Shown here piece by piece: positions 9,404 through 18,164 of a stretch of 48,684 nucleotides of DNA; position 1 is the first letter of the stretch; every line of letters begins with the position of its first letter. Under the pieces are notes generated by a model. That model ran no database searches. It saw nothing but the letters and a program-made list of their open reading frames with translations, and had not been told where the DNA came from. Source of the DNA: Woeseiaceae bacterium (lineage in GTDB: Bacteria > Pseudomonadota > Gammaproteobacteria > Steroidobacterales > Woeseiaceae); contig JAJFKQ010000253.1 in the NCBI GenBank assembly GCA_021773155.1, positions 1 to 48,684 of the forward strand, written 5' to 3'. The translations under genes and the position numbers were made by a program.

Positions 9404-9443
9404 ACTTTAACGACGCTTCCGAAGCCGGACTGTGACCGCCGCC

Positions 9444-10124
9444 TCAGAAGAACACCGTGAGGCCAAGATGGCCTTCAAGATTGTGAGCTGTCTTCTCTTC
9501 GCCGAGCAGATCGATGTCAAACAGATGATCCCGGAAATCGAGGTGCAAAGCGACAGAGTCAGTCAACAGGAATCGGTAGCCAGCACCTACGTTAACAGTA
9601 AACCGGTCATCGCCAGCAAAGTCCGTCGAGCCAAGACCGGCGATCAGGTATAAGTTTGTGTTATATGCATGTCCCTCTCCGAGGAACACCTCCCCGGGGA
9701 GAATGTTGTAACCGAGATTCAGGTTGTAATACGTCATCGTGCGTTGGCTATCGGTGATGAGCCGCGCACCGCCCGACAAAACCTCAAAGCTCGTCAGGCC
9801 ACCGTCCGACTGGCCAACCGTACCCTCAACGAAGAAACCTTCCGTAATGTGGTAAGCAAGACGTACGCCGTAGGAGATGTTTGAACCAAAGTCTTCGATA
9901 CCCATGACGCCGACGTAGCCGCCCACTTCGAAGTCCTCACGGTCTATCGCCGGCTCTTTAATTTCCCGACGCTCAACCTGAGGATCAATCACTTGTCCAG
10001 GCGGTTCAGCAGAAGGAGGCGGCGCCTCTTCCCGGCCGAAACCAAAAAGATTTTTTGTTGCAGCACAGCCCGACAGGCCAACAATGGCAACAATTAGAAA
10101 AAGAACGCGAAACCGACTTTCCAT
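9444..10124 (-). CDS. Outer-membrane beta-barrel lipoprotein (OMP_myx_plus-like)
   Basis: A 226-residue protein with a lipobox (VGLSGC, then AATKNLFGFG), a Pro/Glu-rich linker (about residues 33-65) and an eight-strand-like barrel domain from VGGYVGVMGIEDFGS to the end, GHLGLTVFF. The final Phe, the alternating pattern and the GxGYRFLLTDSVALHLDFRD segment match the 'outer membrane beta-barrel domain' family seen in Myxococcota and many Gammaproteobacteria. A GAGGAAG ribosome site precedes the ATG. Its start overlaps the end of the SH3 gene by 31 bp. Members often lie next to an SH3-domain paralogue, as here. Function unknown. Confidence 0.85.
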   Translation of the reverse strand: MESRFRVLFLIVAIVGLSGCAATKNLFGFGREEAPPPSAEPPGQVIDPQVERREIKEPAIDREDFEVGGYVGVMGIEDFGSNISYGVRLAYHITEGFFVEGTVGQSDGGLTSFEVLSGGARLITDSQRTMTYYNLNLGYNILPGEVFLGEGHAYNTNLYLIAGLGSTDFAGDDRFTVNVGAGYRFLLTDSVALHLDFRDHLFDIDLLGEEKTAHNLEGHLGLTVFF

Positions 10125-10888
10125 TCTTCTACTTCCTCATTTTCATCACGGCTCGTGAAAACCACGTAGCTCTTGTATTCAGCTCGCAACAGGAATCGTC
10201 GCGTTGCATAAACCCGGGCACCGACGCCGACATGTCCGATCTGATCGGTGCGGTCCTCGCCCTGGATAATCGTTGATTTTGGGCTCGTGTGTATAACACC
10301 AGCGCCAAGCGTAAAAAACGGTGACACACGCCATTCTGGAAACGCCTCGTGAACAATATTGACGCTGCCCGTCCAGCCATTCGAAAAGTTGCCCAGAATC
10401 TGCGAACCCCATAGCTCAACAGAGACATTGGGATTGAGTGAGTATCCGCCATAAAGCGACACGATGTTAGCGCCACCGAAATCACCGGCGAGCACACCCA
10501 ATTCCCATTTCGAATTGGTGAAGTCTTCCAGGTTGGCCTTGTCAAAACTGACGGGGTTGCCGTCAGGCTGGAGAGTCAGTTCCATTTGCGCCCGGTCAAC
10601 CCAGCCTTCCTTGCCCTTGTCCGTACGCACGAGATACCACTCAGTGCGCTGCATGATGACTTCGACGTTTTCGCCGCGATCAACAACGTGAAATATTGGA
10701 TAGCCGCGACCCGGTCCCGTGCGCATTTCCAGGTACGGGGCAGCAACGGTTACAGAGCGATATTCATCAGCAGCGCGAACCGGCGCTGTCAGAAAAATCT
10801 GCAGCACGATCGCAACCACACATAGGAGCCGAAGGCCTCTAGTTAGCTGGGGCGTCGAAGGGATTGTTGTAATACTGGGCTCCGACAT
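10094..10888 (-). CDS. SH3 domain plus outer-membrane beta-barrel protein
   Basis: A 264-residue exported protein: N-terminal hydrophobic signal (LRLLCVVAIVLQIFLTAPVRA), then a bacterial SH3 domain at about residues 35-105 (PYLEMRTGPGRGYPIFHVV, WYLVRTDKGKEGWV), then a barrel domain with GVLAGDFGGANIVSLYGGYS and a C-terminal KVGFAFFF. The ORF track extends it far upstream, but that part is a shadow of the heme lipoprotein gene. I choose ATG 10888, the nearest ATG before the signal; the signal then has a long hydrophilic n-region, so the true start is uncertain and a non-ATG start is possible. It overlaps the 3' end of the upstream gene by 50 bp, an unusually long overlap. Confidence 0.75.
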   Translation of the reverse strand: MSEPSITTIPSTPQLTRGLRLLCVVAIVLQIFLTAPVRAADEYRSVTVAAPYLEMRTGPGRGYPIFHVVDRGENVEVIMQRTEWYLVRTDKGKEGWVDRAQMELTLQPDGNPVSFDKANLEDFTNSKWELGVLAGDFGGANIVSLYGGYSLNPNVSVELWGSQILGNFSNGWTGSVNIVHEAFPEWRVSPFFTLGAGVIHTSPKSTIIQGEDRTDQIGHVGVGARVYATRRFLLRAEYKSYVVFTSRDENEEVEEWKVGFAFFF

Positions 10889-13628
10889 CCAACCATTCCG
10901 CGATGAGACGTTGTTCCGCTTTGGACAAAATATCGCCGTGAATCGCATAGCTGGGATTGTTTGGATTGTTGAATCGGTCAAAGAAATCGCTCGAAGCCCT
11001 TGCGCCGGCAATTGAGGCAGGTGATGCGTACGGTATGTTCTCCAGGATGTCGTTTCCGTTCGCATCCTGACCGATAACCCGGGTCGCATCCACTACCATG
11101 CCATTGTCTAATATCTGAAGGTTATCAGTAACTAACAGCTCGCGATAGGCGATCTCGTGATCGGGCTCATCCGCCGATGGCCCGGTCTGCAATTCCAGCT
11201 GCCCGGCCGGGACTCGCGGAGCGTTGGCATTCTGCGGATCATTTGGTGTGTGGCATTGCAGGCAATTGTTGCTCACCTGTACACCATTGCCATCAAGGAG
11301 CGGTACTTCCGGCGTCGCCGGATCGCTGTCATCGTCGAACGTGACCAGTCGCGGTGCGTTCCATAGCGGATGGATAATCGACACATAGTTGATGATACTG
11401 CGGCAGTTCCACTCCCAGTCTTGCCAGCAGGCGGCCGACGTCGGCGCACCCGTCGTAAGTTCCAGATAGCGATAGTCGATATCGACGTTGTTTGCAGCGA
11501 CCACCGGATCCGCCGTCCATACGTCTCGATAAATCACGTCCATTGATGGTTCGATCGACGAACAGTCTGTCGCACACGTAATACGCGCTCGCACCTCCGC
11601 CATCGTTTCGCCGACCTCGCCGACGAACCACTGCGGATCCGTATTCGGGAATGGCGCGCCCGCCGTCGTAGCACCGGCATAGGCACTATCGAACGCATCG
11701 ATACGACCGTGCGATACGCCACTGTTCGCATCATGGCAGCCATTGCATTTCAGCTCCTGGCCAGCCGCTACCGAAATCCAGTTCCGGTGGCGCTGCGCGA
11801 TGCGCATGGCATTTTCGTCAACAATAGTAATCATCAACGCAGCATTTGCCGGAACCTTGGTGATAACGGAACCGTCCGGCTCGATCATCGTGTAGCCGAC
11901 GATTTCTTTCATACCAAAGGCTGTCGTAATACCGAACGCTGTATTGTCGATATCGCGGATATCATCATTGGGCTGCGACACGGCCTTTTCGATGCGCAGG
12001 AATCGCGCCGGGCGATTCGCCGCCGGTGTTTGCAACGGATCGGCCAGTACAGCGGGATCGATTCCCGGCAGGAATGCGCCGTCAACTTCATAAACGTTGC
12101 GAATATTCAGCAAAGCTTCGCCATTGTCAGCAAGCGTCGCATCCAATGGATAGTCGTTCAGACCGTCAAGTACCACTGGCGGTGTCGGACGTGGATCGGC
12201 GGACACCACTTCCGTGAACATGATTCCTTCTTCACCGGCAACAATCGGCAGCTGTGTGTCATCGCGCGGGTCGTAGATCCAAATTCCATACAGCGGCGGT
12301 GCAACCAGAAAGTCACCAACGACAGGTGTTGGCGGATTGGCATCATTCGGGTCAATCACCAGCACGTTCGCGAGATTTTCAGGCGTGCAGGCGACTATTC
12401 GTTCATCAATCGTACTCGGGTCGCCGTCGTCCGGCAGAATTTCAACCAGGCGACACTGGCTCCAGCTGACCATCAATCGGCTGGTGCCGTCCTGGATCGG
12501 GTAGACCGAGAAGTAGCGACCGCCTGGTGATGGCTCACCTGGCACGGTCGATACGCTATTGATCGTGGCGTCTTCCTGTGCCGGTCCAGTAAGTACACCG
12601 ATGTTATCTTTCGTCGGCTGTGTGTTTTCGAGGTATTGCGGCGTATCGATAAGGATTAACTCACCGCCGCCTTCCGTATTCGTGAACGGACGCGCTAAAA
12701 CCATGACGCGACCGTCTTCAACCTGACGCGGTTGCATGAACTGAATCGTTTCGCCGTTAGCGCCAGTGTCGTGACTCTGTTGGCCGTACAGCAGTTCCTG
12801 GTTGGAGCCATCGGGGTTCATACGATACAAGTTGATCGCGTCATTCGGCCCATTGTGATCCCACCGGCTATAAACAATCTGGCCATTGTCGAGTACTGAT
12901 GGATCCATGTCATGACTCTGGTTAAACGTGACTTGTTTCAGCCCGCTACCATCATCATTCATTACATGTATGTTGAACGTAAATTCGTTATCGTCTTCAT
13001 TCTGCGCGGGGAAACCGCCCTTGCCCTCATCGAGCAGCAACGCCTGTGACTGCGTCTGGCGCGTCGACGAAAATATGATACGTCCGTCCGGCAGGTATTT
13101 CGGCATGATGTCGTGGCCGATCTCTGCCGTGAGTGGCGACAAAATTACGCGGGTGAGCTCATCCGTAGCAAATGTGTATTGCCAGATATTCCAGGTAGCA
13201 ACCTGGTCTTCCACGGCGACGCCCGCTTCGAATGGCATACGCATCGCGAACAACAAACGGCTGCCGTCGTAGTCGATCTCAACATCGCGAACTGCCGCGA
13301 GCCCCATCGAGACACGCTCAGTAATATTGACTGGCAACGCACTGACCGAGGCACGATCACGAAAAAAAAGGTCAGCGCCGAATTCGAACGTAATTTGCTC
13401 ACGCAGATCCTGCTGCTGGAAAACTCCGTTGTCATCTGTCGGCAGCGGAGACTTTATATAGGCGATCGGAAAATCGATCACCACAGGATCGGGGTCCTGT
13501 CCCGTGCCGATCTGCACACCGTCACCCTTGCTGCACGCAGCGATCAAAACACTCACCATCGACAACGCGACCATCCTGGTCAGTTTTCCGGCAGTTCCGT
13601 TTTCAGTTTGTTGCGATAGCCTGTTCAT
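10839..13628 (-). CDS. HzsA-related di-heme lipoprotein with PD40-type propeller
   Basis: A 929-residue exported lipoprotein (signal VALSMVSVLIAAC). The N-terminal half has PD40/WD40-like blades (DIMPKYLPDGRIIFSSTR, DMDPSVLDNGQIVYSRWD, QPRQVEDGRVMVLARPF). Two c-type heme sites follow: CNGCH at residue 628 and CLQCH at residue 789. This order, propeller then heme sites, and the blade sequences resemble the alpha subunit of anammox hydrazine synthase, and such proteins are annotated as HzsA-related in non-anammox bacteria. I start at ATG 13628, which has AAGGTGA before it, and not at the track's upstream start. First gene of the minus-strand operon. No beta or gamma subunits are present, so hydrazine synthesis is not implied. 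Confidence 0.8.
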   Translation of the reverse strand: MNRLSQQTENGTAGKLTRMVALSMVSVLIAACSKGDGVQIGTGQDPDPVVIDFPIAYIKSPLPTDDNGVFQQQDLREQITFEFGADLFFRDRASVSALPVNITERVSMGLAAVRDVEIDYDGSRLLFAMRMPFEAGVAVEDQVATWNIWQYTFATDELTRVILSPLTAEIGHDIMPKYLPDGRIIFSSTRQTQSQALLLDEGKGGFPAQNEDDNEFTFNIHVMNDDGSGLKQVTFNQSHDMDPSVLDNGQIVYSRWDHNGPNDAINLYRMNPDGSNQELLYGQQSHDTGANGETIQFMQPRQVEDGRVMVLARPFTNTEGGGELILIDTPQYLENTQPTKDNIGVLTGPAQEDATINSVSTVPGEPSPGGRYFSVYPIQDGTSRLMVSWSQCRLVEILPDDGDPSTIDERIVACTPENLANVLVIDPNDANPPTPVVGDFLVAPPLYGIWIYDPRDDTQLPIVAGEEGIMFTEVVSADPRPTPPVVLDGLNDYPLDATLADNGEALLNIRNVYEVDGAFLPGIDPAVLADPLQTPAANRPARFLRIEKAVSQPNDDIRDIDNTAFGITTAFGMKEIVGYTMIEPDGSVITKVPANAALMITIVDENAMRIAQRHRNWISVAAGQELKCNGCHDANSGVSHGRIDAFDSAYAGATTAGAPFPNTDPQWFVGEVGETMAEVRARITCATDCSSIEPSMDVIYRDVWTADPVVAANNVDIDYRYLELTTGAPTSAACWQDWEWNCRSIINYVSIIHPLWNAPRLVTFDDDSDPATPEVPLLDGNGVQVSNNCLQCHTPNDPQNANAPRVPAGQLELQTGPSADEPDHEIAYRELLVTDNLQILDNGMVVDATRVIGQDANGNDILENIPYASPASIAGARASSDFFDRFNNPNNPSYAIHGDILSKAEQRLIAEWLDVGAQYYNNPFDAPAN

Positions 13629-13703
13629 AGCTCTCACCTTGGGCATCGTGGCAGGTTACGCTGCAATGCAGCCGACTTACCGTTAACGCGTTCACAGTGT
13701 CTA

Positions 13704-13733
13704 ATTATAAGAGACGCGATTGCACCGATGTAA
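13704..13733 (-). promoter_or_regulatory. Candidate sigma-70 promoter for the HzsA-like operon
   Basis: Read on the minus strand there is a perfect TATAAT (13704-13709) with a weak TTACAT at 18-bp spacing. Transcription would start near 13697, giving a leader of about 70 bases. A 5-bp inverted repeat (GAGAC at 13711-13715, GTCTC at 13735-13739) spans the -35 region and contains an imperfect ATTGCA/TGTAAT repeat, so it could be an operator. Confidence 0.4.
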
Positions 13734-13938
13734 TGTCTCAAAAGTACGACACCGGGCAACAAAGCAGTCCACCCGGCACGGGAACCTTTTTGGGCAACGA
13801 ATCGTGTCATTGACGGACCCCTCCCGGAAACCGCTTTAAGTTTATCTTATTCGCGGTTGTTGTCTGGAGGCGTCACTTCCTGCCCGCCCTGTCTGCCTTC
13901 AGCGACAGTTGCGCAGCTCTTCACAATCAGTAGCTTAT

Positions 13939-13964
13939 GCGAACTGGTCACAATGCTTGTTCGC
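13939..13964. promoter_or_regulatory. Candidate upstream activator site (inverted repeat)
   Basis: GCGAAC (13939-13944) and GTTCGC (13959-13964) form a perfect 6-bp inverted repeat with 14 bases between. It lies about 140-165 bp before the start predicted from the sigma-54 element, the usual distance for binding of a bacterial enhancer-binding protein. Position and symmetry are seen; the role is inferred. Confidence 0.3.
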
Positions 13965-14045
13965 GACTGCCGACAATCACTTGACATATCTTCATTTCGA
14001 TTTGTGCCTACTGTCAGCCCATAACCTATTGTTTTATATATTTTT

Positions 14046-14058
14046 TATCAAGTATTCT
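14046..14058 (+). promoter_or_regulatory. Possible IHF site
   Basis: TATCAAGTATTCT matches WATCAA-N4-TTR in the first half and fails at two bases in the last triplet. It follows a long AT-rich tract and lies about 45-57 bp before the predicted sigma-54 start, between the candidate activator site and the promoter, where IHF often bends DNA. Confidence 0.25.
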
Positions 14059-14075
14059 CGGTCCCGATCCGAGAC

Positions 14076-14091
14076 TGGCACAGCACTTGCT
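14076..14091 (+). promoter_or_regulatory. Sigma-54 (RpoN) -24/-12 promoter
   Basis: TGGCACAGCACTTGCT matches TGGCACG-N4-TTGCW at every defined base except one (A for G at the seventh position), with the GG and GC elements at exactly the required spacing. The predicted start is about 14103, some 150 bp before the first gene of the plus-strand heme operon. No other equally good match was noticed in this control region. Confidence 0.7.
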
Positions 14092-14251
14092 TTAATGATT
14101 GCAGACCTCTTGATCGCAGCGCAGACCGAAGAACAGGCAATTCAAGGACTGTGCGTGCTTTCACGGCGGTACCGCCCGAAGATTGGCAAGATTTGACGAC
14201 CAGGCTCGACGAATAACAACAGTCGATTGATGACTTAAGAGCAGAAACGAT

Positions 14252-15472
14252 ATGAATAACAGGATATGGACAAAACACATGGATGACGTTTTCAAAATCT
14301 TGTCTCGTGTAGCTTTAGCAGGACTGCTTACAGCGGTTCTTGCGATGCCGGCGAATGCGGGGGACCGCGAACAGGCCCGGCGAATTCACGATCGTCTTGC
14401 GGGCGTTCCGCCGAGCGATACTATTCTGGCGCAAATGGAAGCGGTGATGGCCGGTGGTACCGATCCACTTTGCCCGTCCGGCGTTAGCGGGCCGACGTGT
14501 GCCGCATACATCGCAATGGAAGACACGAATTTCTACAACGTAACATTGAAGAACTTCGCTGCTTCCTGGACCAATCGCGACCGGTCGGTATTTGTACCTC
14601 TTAATGATTACATCGCGACGGTTATCGGCCTGATTCGCGACGACCAGCCATTTAACGAGTTGTTTTCTCGCGATATCACGTACGTCGGTCGTAACGGTGT
14701 CGTTCCTGCCGCACCCGCTGCAAATAACAATGATCATTACGCACAACTTGAGGCGAACAACATCAATTTGCGTGATGAGCTGGAGCCGACGCAGCAGTCT
14801 GCTGTCAACAATATTCCTACAGGTGCGACGGCTGGCGTGTTGACTTCGCGTGCCGCATCGGAAGCATTTTTTATCGCCGGCACGAACCGTGCGATGTTCC
14901 GTTTCACGATGATCAACCATTTCTGCGCCGATATGGAACAGCTGCATGATCCGGCGCTGCCGCCTGACCGTATTCGTCAGGACGTGAGCCGCAGTCCGGG
15001 TGGCGACAGCCGCCTGTTTCTGAATAACTGCGTCGGCTGCCACACGGGCATGGACCCGATGGCGCAGGCTTTCGCGTATTACAACTACGACGAGGCCTCA
15101 GGTGCGCTGCAATACACGGCCGGCAATGTGCAGCCCAAGTACTTCAATAACGACCTGAACTTCCCGCCGGGATACAGGACGCCCGATGACCACTGGGATA
15201 ATTACTGGCGCGAAGGCCAGAACTCTTATCTCGGCTTTGACGACTCGCTGCCCGGCTCCGGAGACGGGGCACAATCGCTGGGTGCAGAACTTGGCAACAG
15301 CCAGGCATTTGCCGCTTGCCAGGTTAAGAAAGCATTTCGCGCGGTATGTCTGCGTGAACCGGACCTGCCTGATAACGGCACGGTTGATCAGATTATTGCT
15401 ACGTTCCGTGGTACCGGCTATCGGATGAAACAAGTTTTCGCCGATACCGCTGTTTACTGCATGGGCCAGTAG
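14252..15472 (+). CDS. Mono-heme exported protein, DUF1588/DUF1585-like
   Basis: A 406-residue exported protein with signal peptide ILSRVALAGLLTAVLAMPANA. One c-type heme site, CVGCH, is at residue 260 in FLNNCVGCHTGMDPMAQAFA, which resembles the heme block of the DUF1588/DUF1585 planctomycete-type cytochrome proteins; further cysteines (CQVKKAFRAVCLREP, YCMG at the end) are probably disulfides. The N-terminal part is helical. ATG 14252 is taken as start; ATG 14279 is an alternative with no better ribosome site. It is the first gene of the operon behind the sigma-54 promoter and is 6 bp from the LamG gene. Likely periplasmic. Substrate unknown. Confidence 0.75.
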   Translation: MNNRIWTKHMDDVFKILSRVALAGLLTAVLAMPANAGDREQARRIHDRLAGVPPSDTILAQMEAVMAGGTDPLCPSGVSGPTCAAYIAMEDTNFYNVTLKNFAASWTNRDRSVFVPLNDYIATVIGLIRDDQPFNELFSRDITYVGRNGVVPAAPAANNNDHYAQLEANNINLRDELEPTQQSAVNNIPTGATAGVLTSRAASEAFFIAGTNRAMFRFTMINHFCADMEQLHDPALPPDRIRQDVSRSPGGDSRLFLNNCVGCHTGMDPMAQAFAYYNYDEASGALQYTAGNVQPKYFNNDLNFPPGYRTPDDHWDNYWREGQNSYLGFDDSLPGSGDGAQSLGAELGNSQAFAACQVKKAFRAVCLREPDLPDNGTVDQIIATFRGTGYRMKQVFADTAVYCMGQ

Positions 15473-15478
15473 GGAGAC

Positions 15479-18136
15479 ATGATAATGACTAAAGCAATCG
15501 GAATTGCTACCCGTGCTGTGACGAACCGTGCCCGGACGATTAAGTCACTGCGTGTATGCGTTGCACCAATCGTCGTCGCACTCGGGCTCTCGGCTTGTGG
15601 CGGCGGCGCCGCGACGACGGATAACCCTGTTTCGCAGGCACCCGGCAGCGGCAATAACTCAGCGTACACCGGACCAGCAGCGCGCGATGCGGATGTCCTG
15701 AAATTTCAGCAGGAATTCTGGGCTAATACGAAAACCACCGACCGCTGTGGCAACTGCCATAACGAAACGGTCGGTCAGCTGCCCATGTTTGTTCGCAACG
15801 ATGACGTAAACATGGCGTATGACGCCGCTGTTACGGTTGTCGATCAAGGACAGCCGTCAACATCTCGTGTCGTTGAAAAAGTCAGCTCCAAGACCGAAAG
15901 ACACAATTGCTGGGTCGAAGATCCGGGTGTGTGTGGAACGATCATGACTACGTGGATCGAAAACTGGGTGGGACCCACTGCTGGTGGTGGGCGTCAGATC
16001 GTTCTCACGCCGCCTCCGTCTCAGGACCCGGCGGATAGCAAGAACTTTCCTATCACGACAACAGCGTTTGAGCAGTTCATCTACACGCCGATACTGGCGC
16101 AGTACTGCCAGGGTTGTCACAGCTCGGAGTCTGCGACGGCACAGCAACCCTACTTCGCTGATCCGGATATTGACGTCGCCTACGAAGCGGCCAAGTCAAA
16201 GATCAATCTGGATTCGCCGATCAACTCACGATTTGTCATCAAAGTGAGCCCGAACCCTGCGATTTCCGGCGAATCGCATAACTGCTGGAACAATGACTGC
16301 CCGACAGCCGAAGCAGAGATGCTCGCGGCCATCACAGCATTTGCTAACGGCATTCAGGCGACCGTCGTTGATCCGGCACTCGTAACAAGTAAGGCGATAC
16401 GACTCATCGACGGCACACTCGCTGCAGGTGGCAACCGTTATGAAGACGCCCAGATCGCGCTTTGGGAGTTCCAGACCGGCAGTGGCCTCACGGCCTTCGA
16501 CACCAGCGGTGTTGATCCTGCGATCGACCTGAACTTCTCAGGTGACGTCAGCTGGTTTGGCGGTTGGGGAATCACGATCGGTACCGACGCGGCACAAGGC
16601 CCGGGTAAGGCCCAGGGTTCTACGACCTCCAGTAAGAAGCTGCATGACGTGCTGCAGGAATCCGGAGAGTTCTCGATCGAGGCGTGGATTGTTCCTGCCA
16701 ACGTAACTCAGGAAATGGCGCAAATCGTCAGCTACTCAGCCGGCCCTCAGTCGCGTAACTTTGCGTTACAGCAAACGCTTTATGACTACGACTTCCTGCT
16801 GCGCACCAACGCGGTTGACGCCAATGGCGATCCTTTGGTGCAGCTCGACGGCAACCCGGCACATTCAACGCCTGCAATGGACGAGGTATTGCAAGCCACG
16901 TTGCAGCACGTTGTCGCCACTTACGACCCGATCAACGGCCGCAGCATTTACGTCAACGGTGTTCTTGAATCCACAACGGATCCGACGCCCGGTGGCACGT
17001 TGATAGACTGGCAGGACAATTTCGCTGTCATTCTGGGCAACGAAGCCTCCAGTGACGGTTTGTGGGAGGGCACATTCCGCCTCGCCGCAGTTCATCGCCG
17101 TGCGCTGACACAGGAACAAATCGCGCAGAACTACGACGCTGGCGTCGGTGAGCGCTTTTACATGCTGTTCGATATTTCGGAACGTATTGGCGCACCGATA
17201 GACACGTCATTTGTATTGTTCGAGGCACAACAGTTCGACTCGTTTGCCTATTTGTTCGACAAGCCTCACTTCATCACGCTGGACGGCTCAACACCGGACG
17301 GAATTGCAATCGAGGGACTGCATCTTGCGATGAACGGTCAGGAAGTTGCCGTAGGCCAGTCTTACGCCAATATGGCGGAAACCACGGACTCTACGTTGAA
17401 TCAGGAACTCGGGCAGCCGTTGTCCGTTCTCGGTGCAGTCATTCCGCTTGAAAAAGGTCCCGGAGACGATCAGTTCTTCCTGACTTTCGACAACATCAAC
17501 GGTGCCATCTACAACCGTCCTGATGCTCCAATGCTGGTAGTCAGTCCAATCGATCTGCCTGATGCAGCGAAAATCGGGATTCGCACGTTCGACGAAATCG
17601 ATGCGACCTATGCTTCCATTCTTGGCGTTGACCGACTGATGGTGTACACAAACGACGTCAATGATGCGGCCGCCCACGTGGACGAAACCTATCAGGAACT
17701 GAGGCAATCGCTTCCGGCTATTGAGGATATCAACAGCTTCCTGTCGTCGAACCAGGTCGCTATCGCACAGCTTGCGATTCAATACTGTGACGCGGCAATT
17801 GGCACCAACGCTAATCCGAACCCGAATGCAGAAAACGTTGTCTGGACGTCATTCAGCTTCGATCAGGCAGCGGTGACGGCGTTTAGTGTCGGCAATCGCA
17901 ACAATTTTGTGGATCCCTTGATCGAACGCGCCGTCGGCCAGATCTCCGGCGCAACACAGCTGCTGTCGCAGCCAACATACGCGATTGTTTATGACGAGGT
18001 AGCTGCATTCACTGCGGCTGCCGGTCGTCCCGACAATCTTATTGACAGACTGCTTGTAGGCCAAAGTGACACGCGAGCGATTGCCAAGGGTGTTTGCGCC
18101 TCCGTACTCGGTAGTGCAGCCACGCTGGTTCAGTAG
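15479..18136 (+). CDS. Di-heme LamG lipoprotein with duplicated cytochrome module
   Basis: An 885-residue lipoprotein (lipobox VVALGLSAC, then GGGAATTD). Two heme sites, CGNCH at residue 90 and CQGCH at 210, each lead a similar module: a MAYDAAV/VAYEAAK helix, then SRVVEKVS/SRFVIKVS, then HNCW and a helix ending before a Trp or Phe. A LamG/concanavalin-like domain follows at about 330-560 (FSIEAWIVPANVTQ, HVVATYDPINGRSIYVNG), and the C-terminal 300 residues match nothing I know. LamG domains often bind polysaccharides. ATG 15485 has better spacing from GGGAGA and may be the true start. It is 28 bp before the DUF1501-like gene. Confidence 0.75.
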   Translation: MIMTKAIGIATRAVTNRARTIKSLRVCVAPIVVALGLSACGGGAATTDNPVSQAPGSGNNSAYTGPAARDADVLKFQQEFWANTKTTDRCGNCHNETVGQLPMFVRNDDVNMAYDAAVTVVDQGQPSTSRVVEKVSSKTERHNCWVEDPGVCGTIMTTWIENWVGPTAGGGRQIVLTPPPSQDPADSKNFPITTTAFEQFIYTPILAQYCQGCHSSESATAQQPYFADPDIDVAYEAAKSKINLDSPINSRFVIKVSPNPAISGESHNCWNNDCPTAEAEMLAAITAFANGIQATVVDPALVTSKAIRLIDGTLAAGGNRYEDAQIALWEFQTGSGLTAFDTSGVDPAIDLNFSGDVSWFGGWGITIGTDAAQGPGKAQGSTTSSKKLHDVLQESGEFSIEAWIVPANVTQEMAQIVSYSAGPQSRNFALQQTLYDYDFLLRTNAVDANGDPLVQLDGNPAHSTPAMDEVLQATLQHVVATYDPINGRSIYVNGVLESTTDPTPGGTLIDWQDNFAVILGNEASSDGLWEGTFRLAAVHRRALTQEQIAQNYDAGVGERFYMLFDISERIGAPIDTSFVLFEAQQFDSFAYLFDKPHFITLDGSTPDGIAIEGLHLAMNGQEVAVGQSYANMAETTDSTLNQELGQPLSVLGAVIPLEKGPGDDQFFLTFDNINGAIYNRPDAPMLVVSPIDLPDAAKIGIRTFDEIDATYASILGVDRLMVYTNDVNDAAAHVDETYQELRQSLPAIEDINSFLSSNQVAIAQLAIQYCDAAIGTNANPNPNAENVVWTSFSFDQAAVTAFSVGNRNNFVDPLIERAVGQISGATQLLSQPTYAIVYDEVAAFTAAAGRPDNLIDRLLVGQSDTRAIAKGVCASVLGSAATLVQ

Positions 18137-18164
18137 AAGACAGGACTTAAAGGAACTTAAGAAG

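Larger units (their letters stand above)
13629..14251. other. 623-bp divergent control region between two heme-protein operons
   Basis: No convincing gene lies here. It holds a TATAAT on the minus strand for the HzsA-like operon, a sigma-54 -24/-12 element on the plus strand for the DUF1588-like operon, an AT-rich tract with an IHF-like match, and inverted repeats that could bind regulators. The part downstream of the sigma-54 element would be a leader of about 150 bases that contains the perfect palindrome GGCGGTACCGCC (14165-14176). The track's 95-residue ORF at 13909-14196 covers the promoter and has no family features. Confidence 0.6.

Noticed and set aside
10889-11089. N-terminal extension of the SH3-barrel protein
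   Set aside because: It is the antiparallel-free shadow frame of the HzsA-like gene's 3' end and precedes the signal peptide.
13909-14196. 95-residue plus-strand ORF in the control region
   Set aside because: It covers the sigma-54 element, has no ribosome site and no family features.
18066-18164. N-terminal extension of the DUF1501-like protein
   Set aside because: Lies inside the LamG gene; ATG 18165 has a ribosome site and starts a Tat signal of normal length.
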